Assembly (NCBI RefSeq): GCF_001650915.1
Contig: NZ_LXYO01000034.1
Span: forward strand, 124,001-188,000
DNA from: Marinobacter sp. EhC06
GTDB lineage: Bacteria; Pseudomonadota; Gammaproteobacteria; Pseudomonadales; Oleiphilaceae
Length of the DNA: 64,000 nucleotides
Reading direction: 5' to 3'
Shown: positions 8,202 to 17,263 of the stretch, in pieces
How the letters are laid out: every line of letters starts with the position of its first letter
Numbering within the stretch: position 1 is the first letter of the stretch
Notes under the pieces: model-generated
The model's input: the letters and a program-made list of their open reading frames with translations, nothing else
Told to the model about the DNA's origin: nothing
Databases searched by the model: none
Translations under genes and position numbers: made by a program

Positions 8202-9269
8202 TTACTGGCTGATGGTACGGGGCAATATAAACTCTACGTCGGAATTCTGGACCGACATCATCAGGCTGTTGATCACCGCCTTTATTGAAGCATTATCGTA
8301 CAGAATCTCGTAAAGCCCACGGACCAGGGGCATATAGATACCGATCGCCTCGGCTTTTTCCTTCACTAGCTTCAGGGTATAGATGCCTTCTGCAACCTGC
8401 CCAAGCTCAGCGACGGCGGCGTCCAGCTTCTGGCCCTGCCCCACTGCGTAGCCCACGCGATAGTTTCGGCTCTTCGACGACGTACAGGTGACAATCAGGT
8501 CGCCTACACCCGCCAGCCCCATAAAGGTCATCGGGTTGGCACCGAGGCTGACGGCAAACCGGCTCATTTCTGCAAGGCCACGAGTAATGAGCATGGCCTT
8601 AGCGTTCTCCCCCATCTCAAGGGCGGAGGCAAGGCCGGCGACAATCGCATAGATATTCTTCAGTGCCCCCGCGAGCTCGACACCATACACATCCACATTG
8701 GCGTAAACCCGGAAGTACTCGCAGCCCAGGAGATCCTGAACAGCACGGCGAACATCCGGATCTTTGGCGGCGATTACGGTGGCGGTCAGGTCCCGGTTGA
8801 CGATTTCTCCCGCCAGATTGGGGCCACTGAGCACGCCAATACGACAGCGGGGAATCTCTTCCTGGAGAATCTCGGTCATCAGCTTGAAGCCGTGCTCTTC
8901 AATGCCCTTGGTCAGGCTGATAACAATCTGGTCGTCGCGGAATTTATCGCAGTTTTCACGGATGACGGCCCGAAAAGCCTTGCTGGGGATGGCAACGAAT
9001 ACGATTTCTGCCTTGCTGACAGCATCCGCGAGGTCGGTGGTGGGCTGGATATCACCGGAGAGTTCGATGCCCGGCATATAGCGGCTGTTGACACGGGTGG
9101 TGCGAATTTCCTCGGCCTGGGCCTCTCCGCGCATCCAGAAGTGCACGCGATGGCCGTTTTCACCCAGCACCTTGGCCATGGCGGTGCCAAAACTGCCACC
9201 GCCCAGAACCGCTACATCGTGCACCGGTCCGGTTGCCCCGGTGTCTTGAGGCGTCGTTTGTTCAGACAT
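8202..9269 (-). CDS. gpsA: Glycerol-3-phosphate dehydrogenase [NAD(P)+]
   Basis: GpsA reduces dihydroxyacetone phosphate to sn-glycerol-3-phosphate, the backbone of phospholipids. The dinucleotide-binding loop is VAVLGGGSFGTAMAKVL (residues about 18-35). VISLTKGIE, GVLSGPNLAGEI and AGALKNIYAIVAGLASALEMGENAKAMLITRG, which carries the catalytic lysine, are typical. At 355 residues it is slightly long because of an N-terminal extension before the Rossmann strand. It begins a minus-strand run with sixA, a radical SAM enzyme and DUF1285. Confidence 0.96.
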   Translation of the reverse strand: MSEQTTPQDTGATGPVHDVAVLGGGSFGTAMAKVLGENGHRVHFWMRGEAQAEEIRTTRVNSRYMPGIELSGDIQPTTDLADAVSKAEIVFVAIPSKAFRAVIRENCDKFRDDQIVISLTKGIEEHGFKLMTEILQEEIPRCRIGVLSGPNLAGEIVNRDLTATVIAAKDPDVRRAVQDLLGCEYFRVYANVDVYGVELAGALKNIYAIVAGLASALEMGENAKAMLITRGLAEMSRFAVSLGANPMTFMGLAGVGDLIVTCTSSKSRNYRVGYAVGQGQKLDAAVAELGQVAEGIYTLKLVKEKAEAIGIYMPLVRGLYEILYDNASIKAVINSLMMSVQNSDVEFILPRTISQ

Positions 9270-9333
9270 AGTTCTTCCGTTTTGTCAGATCAGGTGTGAA
9301 ACCGGCGGCGCCGTGCTCAAAGGGCAGGAGGCG

Positions 9334-9825
9334 TTAGCCGGGCTCTTCACATTCCAGAGCGCGCACCAGATTCTTGAATTCTTCCCTGTTTCGGTTGTTC
9401 AGGCCCATCAGCACCTTATGGGCATCGAGAACCTTGTCCCGAACCTGCTGTTCGCTGGCCCTGAGTACAGGTATTTCTTCAAGCTCTTCAATACGGGACG
9501 CGGGTTCTCGAACAATGATGAAAATCTTGTCGAACCCCATGGAAGTGATAATGCGGGTAATGTCGGGGTTGGTCGAAATCAGTGTGGGCAGGAAATGGCT
9601 CTGTTTCTGGGCCGCCATGGCTATCTTGGCAAGCAGGCCGAGCGTGGTGCTGTCGATGATCTCGGTTTCGGTCAGGTCGATCACCACGGTTTTGAACTGC
9701 GGATCCTGGGTGATGGACTCAACCAGATTGTCCAGCGTCGAACACAGGTTCAGCCGGATTTCCCCAATAAACTTCAGGACATAGATGCCCTGTTTTTCAG
9801 CTTGCAGGATCTTGTAACCAGCCAT
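9334..9825 (-). CDS. STAS-domain anti-anti-sigma factor
   Basis: This 163-residue protein contains an STAS domain (residues about 5-110). The phosphorylatable serine/threonine region is probably IDSTTLGLLAKI, as in SpoIIAA-like antagonists. The remainder is a charged helical tail. It lies 14 bases downstream of a response-regulator/PP2C phosphatase, which presumably dephosphorylates it. The pair resembles RssB-RssC of Pseudomonas, which I recall as acting on stationary-phase sigma control. No anti-sigma kinase is visible in the window. Confidence 0.85.
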   Translation of the reverse strand: MAGYKILQAEKQGIYVLKFIGEIRLNLCSTLDNLVESITQDPQFKTVVIDLTETEIIDSTTLGLLAKIAMAAQKQSHFLPTLISTNPDITRIITSMGFDKIFIIVREPASRIEELEEIPVLRASEQQVRDKVLDAHKVLMGLNNRNREEFKNLVRALECEEPG

Positions 9826-9839
9826 GTTTCACACTGCCA

Positions 9840-11048
9840 CTAATTCGACGGGGTGTTATCTGATCCGTTCATGGTATCAGTTACCGATACGATAGCGATA
9901 TCGTCCGGTAGCTCTGAGATCTGATCGAGATTCAGAGCTTCGCTTAGAGAGGCGATAGTGTGACGACCTCCCGATACGAGTTCAAGTAGTGTCCGTTCCT
10001 TTTCATCCAAACCTTTTTCCCGGATAACCTCCAGAATTCCATCCGAAAACAGGGTCAGATGAAAGGGTTTGTTCAGGGGTACTTCGTACACCTCCCACTC
10101 CGGCGTCTCGAACAGCCCTACCGGCAGCCCGCTGCCTTCGAGAAAAGCCGTCTCTCCTCCCTCGAAGGACAGGATGGGCATGGGGAAATGTGCACCCACT
10201 GCGTAATTCAATTTACGCTCACTCAGGGAAATGATGCCAACGAAAACGGTTACGTGTTTACCGAGGCCGGTATCCAGCAGTTCCGAGTTGATGCGTTCGA
10301 GGAATCGATCCGGATACAGGATGTCCTCACTGGACCCCCTTCGGAGGTTTCGCTGCAGGCGGTTGGTGAGGTTCTTCAGCAGAACCGTCACGAACGCGGA
10401 GCTGGCCCCATGCCCGGAGACATCAGCGATGTACACCAGAACCTTGTCGTCGGAAATGCGGAAGTAGTCCAGGAAGTCACCGCTCAGATAGAGCGACGGC
10501 TTGATCATATGGTCCACGTGCAGGCCACTCATTACCTGCTCGTGTTCAGGCAGCATTCGTAACTGGACCTTCCGGCCGGCACGCTGATCTGCCCTGAGCT
10601 CGGCAATGCCATCCCGAAGATCCCGGTTGGCCTCTTCCAGTTCCTGCCGGTACAGCTGGTTCAGGCGGTTGACCCGCACCCTGTCAAACAGTTTACCGAG
10701 TACGTCATCCAGGGCGCCCTTGTCGTCGTTGCAGGGTTTAAGGACGAAGTCCGCGGCGCCTGCCCGGAGCGCACTGACCACATCGGCACTGGATTCACTC
10801 GATGAACAAGCGACGATCGGGGTGAAGGTTTCAGCCTCTTCCAGGCGGTTGGCAAGGTCCCGGATGGCCTCCGGAGACAGATCTGCAAAGATGACGTCGG
10901 GAAGGTTATCGTCAAACAGTGCCTTGGCGCCGGCGAGATCCGGGTATCCCGTGACATAGAACCCCCTCGCTTCAAGGTACCGGGCGAGATCCGTACGGGC
11001 CTTTTCATCGGCGTCTATTATAAGTATGCGCTCGGTGCGCGAGGTCAT
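9840..11048 (-). CDS. Response regulator with PP2C (SpoIIE-type) phosphatase domain
   Basis: This 402-residue protein has an N-terminal receiver domain (residues about 8-125; IIDADEKARTDLARYLE, phospho-acceptor Asp in VIFADLS, conserved Lys in VLKP), a helical linker, and a PP2C-type serine phosphatase domain (about 185-390; LSGDFLDYF, VYIADVSGHGASSAF, LFSDGILEV, LPDDIAIV). There is no C-terminal histidine-kinase-like domain, unlike HsbR. The likely substrate is the STAS protein encoded just downstream. It resembles Pseudomonas RssB; that name is inference. Confidence 0.88.
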   Translation of the reverse strand: MTSRTERILIIDADEKARTDLARYLEARGFYVTGYPDLAGAKALFDDNLPDVIFADLSPEAIRDLANRLEEAETFTPIVACSSSESSADVVSALRAGAADFVLKPCNDDKGALDDVLGKLFDRVRVNRLNQLYRQELEEANRDLRDGIAELRADQRAGRKVQLRMLPEHEQVMSGLHVDHMIKPSLYLSGDFLDYFRISDDKVLVYIADVSGHGASSAFVTVLLKNLTNRLQRNLRRGSSEDILYPDRFLERINSELLDTGLGKHVTVFVGIISLSERKLNYAVGAHFPMPILSFEGGETAFLEGSGLPVGLFETPEWEVYEVPLNKPFHLTLFSDGILEVIREKGLDEKERTLLELVSGGRHTIASLSEALNLDQISELPDDIAIVSVTDTMNGSDNTPSN

Positions 11049-11118
11049 GGCGACTGCCCTAAACTACCAGCGATAAACGATAAATTGGCATGATTAAGCC
11101 TATTCTGGCACGCCCCTG

Positions 11119-11127
11119 TGATATAAC
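11119..11127 (+). promoter_or_regulatory. Extended -10 promoter candidate for the HD-domain gene
   Basis: TGATATAAC contains an extended -10 (TG, one base, TATAAC) 35 bases upstream of the ATG at 11163. No good -35 hexamer is present. Confidence 0.35.
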
Positions 11128-11162
11128 AAGGCCAGTTTTATGAAATTGGGAGATTCCATCTG

Positions 11163-12647
11163 ATGCGACGTGCCGTTAACGATCTTCTCGGAGCCTATGA
11201 CAAGTTGATCATGGATCCGGTTCACGGAGGGATTCCACTTTACCGGCACGAAATCCAGGTGATCGATCATCCGCTCTTCCAGCGACTACGCAACATCTGT
11301 CAAAACGACATCCTGAGCCTGGTCTTTCCCGGCGCGACCCATTCCCGATTCCTTCACAGCATCGGTGTGATGCACGTGGGTACGCGGATGTTCCGGTCAA
11401 TGATAGACGCCTACCTGAGAGAGCGGCAGCTCAGTGAGCAGACAGACCTGAGCCTGAGCCAGCTGGATGCCATCGACTACCTTGCCAAAACCATCCGGCT
11501 CGGCTGCCTGCTGCACGACAGTGGCCATTCCAGTTTCTCCCACCAGTTCACCCAGGCCCGGCGTATTCGAGAATTGATGTCGCGGCCGGGCCGTTTCCGG
11601 GATCTCTGGCGGGGTGTGGATTATTCCACCTACCACCCAGAAGAGCCCGATGAACTGGAACACGAGCATTATTCCGTACGGGTCGCTCACGACGTACTGA
11701 CGGCCGTGGATCTGGAAAGTGCTGGTCTCTATGCCCGGGATGTTATCGGCATCATGGAAACCACCGAGGTCAGGCCCAGCGAGACATTCTGCCGTCATGC
11801 CCGGACTTTCTGGGCTTTTATAGCCGGTGAGGATGCCGCGGCGGGATCGCCCCTGAGTGAAAATATTCCGGGCCTGGTGATGGACCTCCTGTCGTCCATT
11901 GTCTCCGGCGAAATCGATGCCGACCGAGCCGACTATATGTTGCGGGATGGCTTCCACTCATCAGTCACAATTGGCGGTTTCAACCTGGACCACCTGCTGA
12001 GTAACCTGCGGTTTGGTTGGGATGTGTCTGAACCCTGGCTGGGGCTTGCCATTACCCAGAAAGGACTGGGGGCACTTGAAGACTTCGTTTACAGTCGCCA
12101 CCAGATGTACCGGAAAGTGTATGCCCACAAGACCGCGCTTGGCTTTGACTGGCTCCTGCGGGAAGCGATCAATGAGGTACTGGATGACCCGGAGAATTTC
12201 GAATGGGTGGATACCTGCCTGAGTGACATGACCTATTTTGCGGAGCTCACCGATAACTTTTTCTGGGAAGCCTTCCGCAAAGTGGCCCGCAAGCACCCGA
12301 AAAGCTTCTCTTTTTGTATTGTGAACCGGGTAAAGCTGAACCACCTGGATACTCGGGAAGACCTCTCGGCCAGGGGTATTGAGCGGCACAGCGCCTGGTT
12401 GGCCGGGGAGCTCTCTCTTAATCCGGCCCAGGTCGTGACCTGCTCCATGCGGGCGCGTTTCTCGAATATCCAGGACAATTTCAACGGTATCAAGGTACTG
12501 GTGCGCGAGCCCATTCACCGCACTCGTTCACTGAAGAAGATCACCGATGTGAGCGCCTTCTTCAGTAAATTCAGTGACGGCACCATCACCCATTTCTACA
12601 CCCGCCCGGATGTCACCACCGGCAGCCAGGAATCGCTTACTGAGTAG
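11163..12647 (+). CDS. HD-domain phosphohydrolase (dNTPase/SAMHD1-like)
   Basis: This 494-residue protein has the HD superfamily metal motif early (LGCLLHDSGHSSFSHQF, residues about 117-133) and the later VSGEIDADRADYMLRDG signature of the COG1078/SAMHD1-like branch. DPVHGGIPL and HPLFQRLRNICQ at the N-terminus also fit. Relatives hydrolyse dNTPs or other nucleotides, but the substrate here is unknown. It is divergent from the response regulator and overlaps the convergent FAD oxidoreductase gene by 11 bases at its 3' end. Confidence 0.85.
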   Translation: MRRAVNDLLGAYDKLIMDPVHGGIPLYRHEIQVIDHPLFQRLRNICQNDILSLVFPGATHSRFLHSIGVMHVGTRMFRSMIDAYLRERQLSEQTDLSLSQLDAIDYLAKTIRLGCLLHDSGHSSFSHQFTQARRIRELMSRPGRFRDLWRGVDYSTYHPEEPDELEHEHYSVRVAHDVLTAVDLESAGLYARDVIGIMETTEVRPSETFCRHARTFWAFIAGEDAAAGSPLSENIPGLVMDLLSSIVSGEIDADRADYMLRDGFHSSVTIGGFNLDHLLSNLRFGWDVSEPWLGLAITQKGLGALEDFVYSRHQMYRKVYAHKTALGFDWLLREAINEVLDDPENFEWVDTCLSDMTYFAELTDNFFWEAFRKVARKHPKSFSFCIVNRVKLNHLDTREDLSARGIERHSAWLAGELSLNPAQVVTCSMRARFSNIQDNFNGIKVLVREPIHRTRSLKKITDVSAFFSKFSDGTITHFYTRPDVTTGSQESLTE

Positions 12648-13665
12648 CAGTCCCTGCATTCAGCTCGGCAACCAGTCCGCAGGCGCTGTCAAAAGCGCCT
12701 TCAACCCGACCACCGCTGAGCCAGTCGCCGGCAAGCCCGAGCCCGTAATCCGGGAACCACAGGTGGCCAGGCTGGTCTCCGCCTTCGGAGCGGGCATAAA
12801 GCCAGCGATGAGTGACAACGTCGTCTGGCCCGGCATCAAAGCCCGTCAGCTCCTGGAAGGCAGCCAGGAGTTTGTCGGCAACTTCATCCGCGGGCGCATC
12901 CACATGGTCTTCCGTCCAGGCGGGGCTCGCATGCAGAACCCACCACTGACCATCGTCCTCCCGACCGGGTTTGCTGGAGTTGTTGGCCACCCAGAACAGT
13001 GCCGGGTGCTGGCAACGCATGCCTTCATGATGAGGCCAGGGCGAGGTCGGGAAGTGCGCGGCGACGGCCCAGCACGGCAGGACCCGGCTCACCGGATCAT
13101 CAAGCTGCGACGCCAATTCGTCCAGGCCACTGTCGGCAAGCAGATCCCGAGCCTGTGCTGAAGGCGCGGTGATGATCACCTGATCAAAGTCGCCAAGGGG
13201 GGTGCCGGAGGTGTCCAGGAGGCGCCAGGACTGGTCGTTTCGGGCCAATTTGCCAACCCGGGTTTCAGTGACAACCGAGGCATTAGCGGACAGCGCCCGG
13301 GTGATGGCGGTCATACGTGGCGTGCCCACGAAACGCGTTTCCGGAGGGAACGGCTCCCAATTACCTGCCTCTGTCTGGAAACCAAACCGGCCTTTCCACG
13401 GTCCGAAACTATCAGTGCCAGCAAATTCACGGAGAAACGGCAGAAAATCCGGGTTTCGGGAGGTGAAGTACTGTGCACCCACATCCGCCGAACCACCGGT
13501 TACTCTTTTGGCTGCAAGCCTGCCACCGGGCCCCCGGCTTTTCTCAAAGACGGTGACGCGATGGCCGAGGCCCTGTAGTTGAATAGCCGCCGTTAGCCCG
13601 GCGAGGCCTGAACCAACAACAGCGATACGGCGTATAAGAGGCGAATGAAAGGTTTGATTAAACAT
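12637..13665 (-). CDS. FAD-dependent oxidoreductase, renalase-like
   Basis: This 342-residue protein has an N-terminal FAD-binding GxGxxG motif (AVVGSGLAGLTAAIQLQ), the RGPGGRLAAKR stretch and a C-terminal FAD contact (YGLGLAGDWLSGGRVEGAF). It matches the small renalase-like NAD(P)/FAD-dependent amine-oxidoreductase group. The bacterial substrate is uncertain; known renalase-like enzymes oxidise isomeric forms of reduced NAD(P). It is convergent with the HD gene and divergent from the desaturase operon (117-base gap). Confidence 0.8.
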   Translation of the reverse strand: MFNQTFHSPLIRRIAVVGSGLAGLTAAIQLQGLGHRVTVFEKSRGPGGRLAAKRVTGGSADVGAQYFTSRNPDFLPFLREFAGTDSFGPWKGRFGFQTEAGNWEPFPPETRFVGTPRMTAITRALSANASVVTETRVGKLARNDQSWRLLDTSGTPLGDFDQVIITAPSAQARDLLADSGLDELASQLDDPVSRVLPCWAVAAHFPTSPWPHHEGMRCQHPALFWVANNSSKPGREDDGQWWVLHASPAWTEDHVDAPADEVADKLLAAFQELTGFDAGPDDVVTHRWLYARSEGGDQPGHLWFPDYGLGLAGDWLSGGRVEGAFDSACGLVAELNAGTATQ

Positions 13666-13781
13666 GGTTTATCGTGCATCCAATTCCGGTAGTGAGATCG
13701 TACAACTCCCCATGAAACTGCTTTGGCCACAGGGCTGAGCGTGCGATCAAGGTTCCATAAAAGAGAAAGGGCAATCAGGGT

Positions 13782-14738
13782 ATGACCCGAATGCAGCATT
13801 GGCTTACAAACATTCTGAGGTGGTTCGACTCCGAGGCGGGTTCGGATCACATCGACACCACGTCCAGATCGTTCAATTTTTTACGTGTTATACCGTTCAT
13901 AGCGCTTCACCTGGCGTGTTTACTGGCTTTCTATACCGGCGTTAGCGCCTTCGCCATCGGCTTTGCGATCGCATTTTTCCTCGTGCGCATGTTTGCAATC
14001 ACCGGATTCTATCATCGTTACTTTGCCCACAAGACGTTCAAGACCAGCCGCCCTGCCCAGTTTGTGTTCGCCGTTCTCGGCGCCAGTGCTGCCCAGCGCG
14101 GACCATTGTGGTGGGCCGCTCACCACCGGCATCATCATCAGCATTCCGATGATGTTCAGGACCTCCACTCGCCCCATCAAGGCGGCTTCTGGTGGTCCCA
14201 CATGGGCTGGTTTACCTGTGACGCCGGCTTCGCCACCGACGAACGCCGGGTTCGCGATTGGCTCAAATTTCCTGAGCTGAAACTGATTAACAGGTTTGAT
14301 GCGCTCGTGCCGGCCCTGGCCGCGGTAAGCATCTACGCTCTTGGTGAGGCTCTGGCGGCCTGGGCGCCGGGCCTGGGAACGAACGGTTTGCAGCTCCTGG
14401 TTTGGGGTTTCTTCATATCAACGGTGGTGCTGTTCCATGCCACGGTCTCCATTAATTCACTCTCCCACGTCTGGGGCAAGCGCCGGTTCGAGACATCGGA
14501 CGATAGCCGCAACAACTTCTGGCTGGCCCTGCTCACCCTGGGCGAGGGTTGGCACAACAATCATCACCGCTGGCCCCAGTCTGTGCGCCAGGGGTTCCGC
14601 TGGTATGAAATTGACATCACCTGGTATGGCCTCTGGCTGATGTCCAAGCTGGGCATCATCTGGGAGCTGAACCCTATCCCGAAACACATTCAGGAAGAAA
14701 CACGCGAGCTGGATAGAATGAGGAGGAGCAGACAATGA
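13782..14738 (+). CDS. Acyl-lipid/acyl-CoA delta-9-type desaturase
   Basis: This integral-membrane di-iron desaturase has 318 residues. It carries three histidine boxes: HRYFAHKTF (about residues 82-90), HHRHHHQHSDD (about 112-122) and a late HNNHHRWP (about 258-265). Hydrophobic segments lie near residues 30-75 and 170-225. The product would be a monounsaturated acyl chain, a substrate for the CFA-like enzyme encoded downstream. The stop codon overlaps the next start (ATGA), and seven more genes follow with minimal spacing. This makes it the head of a lipid-modification operon; that role is inference. Confidence 0.88.
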   Translation: MTRMQHWLTNILRWFDSEAGSDHIDTTSRSFNFLRVIPFIALHLACLLAFYTGVSAFAIGFAIAFFLVRMFAITGFYHRYFAHKTFKTSRPAQFVFAVLGASAAQRGPLWWAAHHRHHHQHSDDVQDLHSPHQGGFWWSHMGWFTCDAGFATDERRVRDWLKFPELKLINRFDALVPALAAVSIYALGEALAAWAPGLGTNGLQLLVWGFFISTVVLFHATVSINSLSHVWGKRRFETSDDSRNNFWLALLTLGEGWHNNHHRWPQSVRQGFRWYEIDITWYGLWLMSKLGIIWELNPIPKHIQEETRELDRMRRSRQ

Positions 14739-15202
14739 CAACCGCCTCAAAAATCGAAGTAGGTACGCGTAACTCGGCGGTGCCGGCAACGCTCGACAAT
14801 TTTCGGGCGCTGTTCAATGAACTCGATAAGGGCAATCTCAACAAACTTTCCCGGGTTTACAGCGAGGAAATTCGTTTTCAGGACCCGCTGAATGCGGTTC
14901 AAGGGCTGGATGACCTCACACATTACTTCGCTGAGGCCTACGCCAACGTTATTTCCTGTCGCTTCGAGTTTGGTGACGCTGTGGTGCAGGGAGAGTTTGC
15001 TGCGCTGCCCTGGGTTATGTATTTGCGACACAAGCGCATTCGCAAGGGCCGGGAGGTTCAGGTTCAGGGCATGAGCCACCTGGAAATCCGGGATGGCATG
15101 GTGTGCTACCACCGGGACTACTTTGACGCAGGGGAAATGCTTTACGAAAACCTGCCTGTCGTTGGCAGGGTCATTCGCTGGATCAAGGATCAGGCAGGAT
15201 GA
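14735..15202 (+). CDS. SnoaL/NTF2-like protein
   Basis: This 155-residue protein has the cone-shaped NTF2-like fold pattern: FRALFNELDKGNLNKLSRVY, FQDPLNAVQGLDDLTHYF, EGMSHL-type strand (QVQGMSHLEIRDGMVCYHRDYFDAGEMLYENLPV). Such proteins can be enzymes or binding partners. In lipid and sterol operons they often accompany SDR and FAD enzymes. ATGA overlaps join it to the desaturase before it and the SDR after it. Its specific function is unknown. Confidence 0.8.
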   Translation: MTTASKIEVGTRNSAVPATLDNFRALFNELDKGNLNKLSRVYSEEIRFQDPLNAVQGLDDLTHYFAEAYANVISCRFEFGDAVVQGEFAALPWVMYLRHKRIRKGREVQVQGMSHLEIRDGMVCYHRDYFDAGEMLYENLPVVGRVIRWIKDQAG

Positions 15203-15999
15203 GTGATCGACTTCAGGAAACCTCGAACATCTGGATTACCGGAGCCAGCTCAGGCATTGGCGAATCCGTTACCCGTGCTCTTGCTCGCGGCGGTCACCGC
15301 CTTGTGATTACCGGTCGACGCCAGGGAGTCCTCGAGGAGCTTGCCTCTGTTGCGCCCGAGCGGATCATTCCGGCTGCAGCAGACACCACCAGCAAGGAAG
15401 ATCTGCAAGCCATAGCCGGGACACTGGAGAATCACGGCGACCTGAACATGGTGATACTCAATGCCGGCACCTGTGAGTATCTCGAGATTGCCCATTACAG
15501 CAGTGATGTAATCGAAAAGAACATACACACCAATGTAATCGGCACGGCAAGGTGCCTGGACATCGCCCTGCCCGCCCTTCGCCGGAGCCGGGCAAAGGGA
15601 CAGCCGGCTACCCTGGTGATCGTTAGCTCCTCGGCCTGGTGGTTTCCCTTCGGCCGGGCAGAAGGTTACGGCGCCTCCAAGGCCGCCCTGACCTATTTCG
15701 CCCATGCCCTCAGGGCGGACCTCGCCGCTGAAGGTATCGACGTCGTCGTGGTGTCACCCGGCTTTGTGAAGACTCCGCTGACCGACCGCAACGATTTTCC
15801 CATGCCTTTTCTGGTCTCGGCAGAAGATGCGGCGGAACGGATTGTAAGTGGCCTGGCGCGTGGTAAGAACGAAATAGCCTTTCCCAAGCGTTTCACCTGG
15901 ATGTTGAAAGCGCTGGGCGCCCTTCCCCGGCCTCTGATCGACCGTATGTCGGCCTCCATGGCCCGAAAAAGCAACACCGAACAGGAAAATAATGGATGA
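15199..15999 (+). CDS. Short-chain dehydrogenase/reductase
   Basis: This 266-residue classical SDR has the cofactor loop WITGASSGIGESV near residue 12, NAG at about residue 91, the active-site serine in VIVSSSAWW, and the catalytic YGASK (Tyr-X3-Lys) near residue 156. The PGFVKTPLTD turn is typical. It probably oxidises or reduces an acyl-chain or hydroxy group in the pathway of this operon; the substrate is not known. It is coupled by ATGA overlaps on both sides. Confidence 0.88.
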   Translation: MSDRLQETSNIWITGASSGIGESVTRALARGGHRLVITGRRQGVLEELASVAPERIIPAAADTTSKEDLQAIAGTLENHGDLNMVILNAGTCEYLEIAHYSSDVIEKNIHTNVIGTARCLDIALPALRRSRAKGQPATLVIVSSSAWWFPFGRAEGYGASKAALTYFAHALRADLAAEGIDVVVVSPGFVKTPLTDRNDFPMPFLVSAEDAAERIVSGLARGKNEIAFPKRFTWMLKALGALPRPLIDRMSASMARKSNTEQENNG

Positions 16000-17261
16000 G
16001 TAGTGAACGTCAGCGAATTGCTGTCATTGGGGCCGGCGTTTCCGGCCTCACGGCTGCCTGGCTTTTGGCCGAGAAACACGAGGTTCAGATTTTTGAGGCC
16101 GGCGACTATGCCGGCGGCCACACCAACACAGAACAGGTTGAGGCCGGTGGTCGAACCTGGCCGGTGAACACGGGGTTTATTGTGTTCAACGACTGGACGT
16201 ACCCCAACTTCATCAAATTAATGGAGCGGCTTGGCGTGCCATCGGAAGTCAGCGACATGAGCTTCAGCGTGGATTGCAGCAGCACCGGCCTGCAATACAA
16301 CGGCACCAGCCTGAACACCCTGTTCGCCCAGCGCCGGAACCTGTTCAACCTGCCGTTCCTGAAAATGGTGCGGGAGATTCTGCGCTTCAACAAGGAAACA
16401 CGGGCAGACCTTGAAGCTGGAAACATCAACAATGAGGAAACCCTTGGCGAATATCTGAACCGGAACGGCTATTCCCGTTACTTTCGGAATTACTACATCG
16501 TGCCCATGGGTGCGGCCATCTGGTCAGCGCCGGAGATCATTCTGGAGCAGTTTCCCATCCGGTTCTTCCTGCAGTTCTTTAACAACCACGGCATGCTGTC
16601 CGTGGATGATCGCCCCACGTGGCGGGTGATTTCAGGCGGTTCCGCCCAGTACGTGAAAAAGATGATGGAACGCCTGGGGGATGCCACGCACCTGAACAGC
16701 CCTGTAGACAGGGTGGTCAGGGATGAGAGCGGCGTCACCATTTCGGCAAAGGGCGAGGATCATCACTTCGACCAGGTGATCTTCGCGTGCCACAGTGACC
16801 AGGCGCTTGCCATGCTTGCAGAGCCAACTGACAAGGAGCGCGATATCCTGGGCGCCATGGCGTACCAGAACAACGATGTGGTGCTTCATACCGACAGCAG
16901 GGTGTTGCCGGACAATCGCCGCGCCTGGGCCGCCTGGAACTACTTTATCCCGACCCACAGCACGGAACCTGTCTCCGTTACCTACAACATGAACATTCTG
17001 CAGAACTTCCACGATGCTCCGGAAACCTTCTGCGTGACCCTCAATCGCAGCCGCGATATCGATCCCGACAAGGTGATCAAGCGCTTTGAGTACGCTCACC
17101 CGGTGTTCACCCTGGATGCGGTGGCCGCCCAGGAACGCTACGAAGAAATCGGCAACCAGAATCGCACCCATTACTGTGGCGCCTACTGGTTCAACGGGTT
17201 CCACGAAGACGGTGCCCGCAGTGCGCTGCGGGTAACCGAGGCCTTCGGGGTGGAGCTTTGA
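15996..17261 (+). CDS. FAD-dependent amine-oxidase-fold oxidoreductase, CFA-associated
   Basis: This 421-residue flavoprotein has an N-terminal GxGxxG (IAVIGAGVSGLTAAWLLAE), EAGDYAGGHTNT (the ribose-binding acidic residue plus GGH) and a C-terminal HYCGAYWFNGFHEDGARSAL FAD contact. It belongs to the amine-oxidase-like group commonly found beside DUF1365 and CFA-like genes in proteobacteria. A role as a fatty-acyl desaturase or oxidase acting with the downstream methyltransferase is plausible but inferred. It overlaps the SDR by ATGA and is followed two bases later by the DUF1365 start. Confidence 0.88.
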   Translation: MSSERQRIAVIGAGVSGLTAAWLLAEKHEVQIFEAGDYAGGHTNTEQVEAGGRTWPVNTGFIVFNDWTYPNFIKLMERLGVPSEVSDMSFSVDCSSTGLQYNGTSLNTLFAQRRNLFNLPFLKMVREILRFNKETRADLEAGNINNEETLGEYLNRNGYSRYFRNYYIVPMGAAIWSAPEIILEQFPIRFFLQFFNNHGMLSVDDRPTWRVISGGSAQYVKKMMERLGDATHLNSPVDRVVRDESGVTISAKGEDHHFDQVIFACHSDQALAMLAEPTDKERDILGAMAYQNNDVVLHTDSRVLPDNRRAWAAWNYFIPTHSTEPVSVTYNMNILQNFHDAPETFCVTLNRSRDIDPDKVIKRFEYAHPVFTLDAVAAQERYEEIGNQNRTHYCGAYWFNGFHEDGARSALRVTEAFGVEL

Positions 17262-17263
17262 CC

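Noticed and set aside
13666..13781. ChrR-regulated sigma factor promoter before the desaturase operon
   Set aside because: Some short matches can be forced, but I do not trust my memory of the consensus enough to call one.
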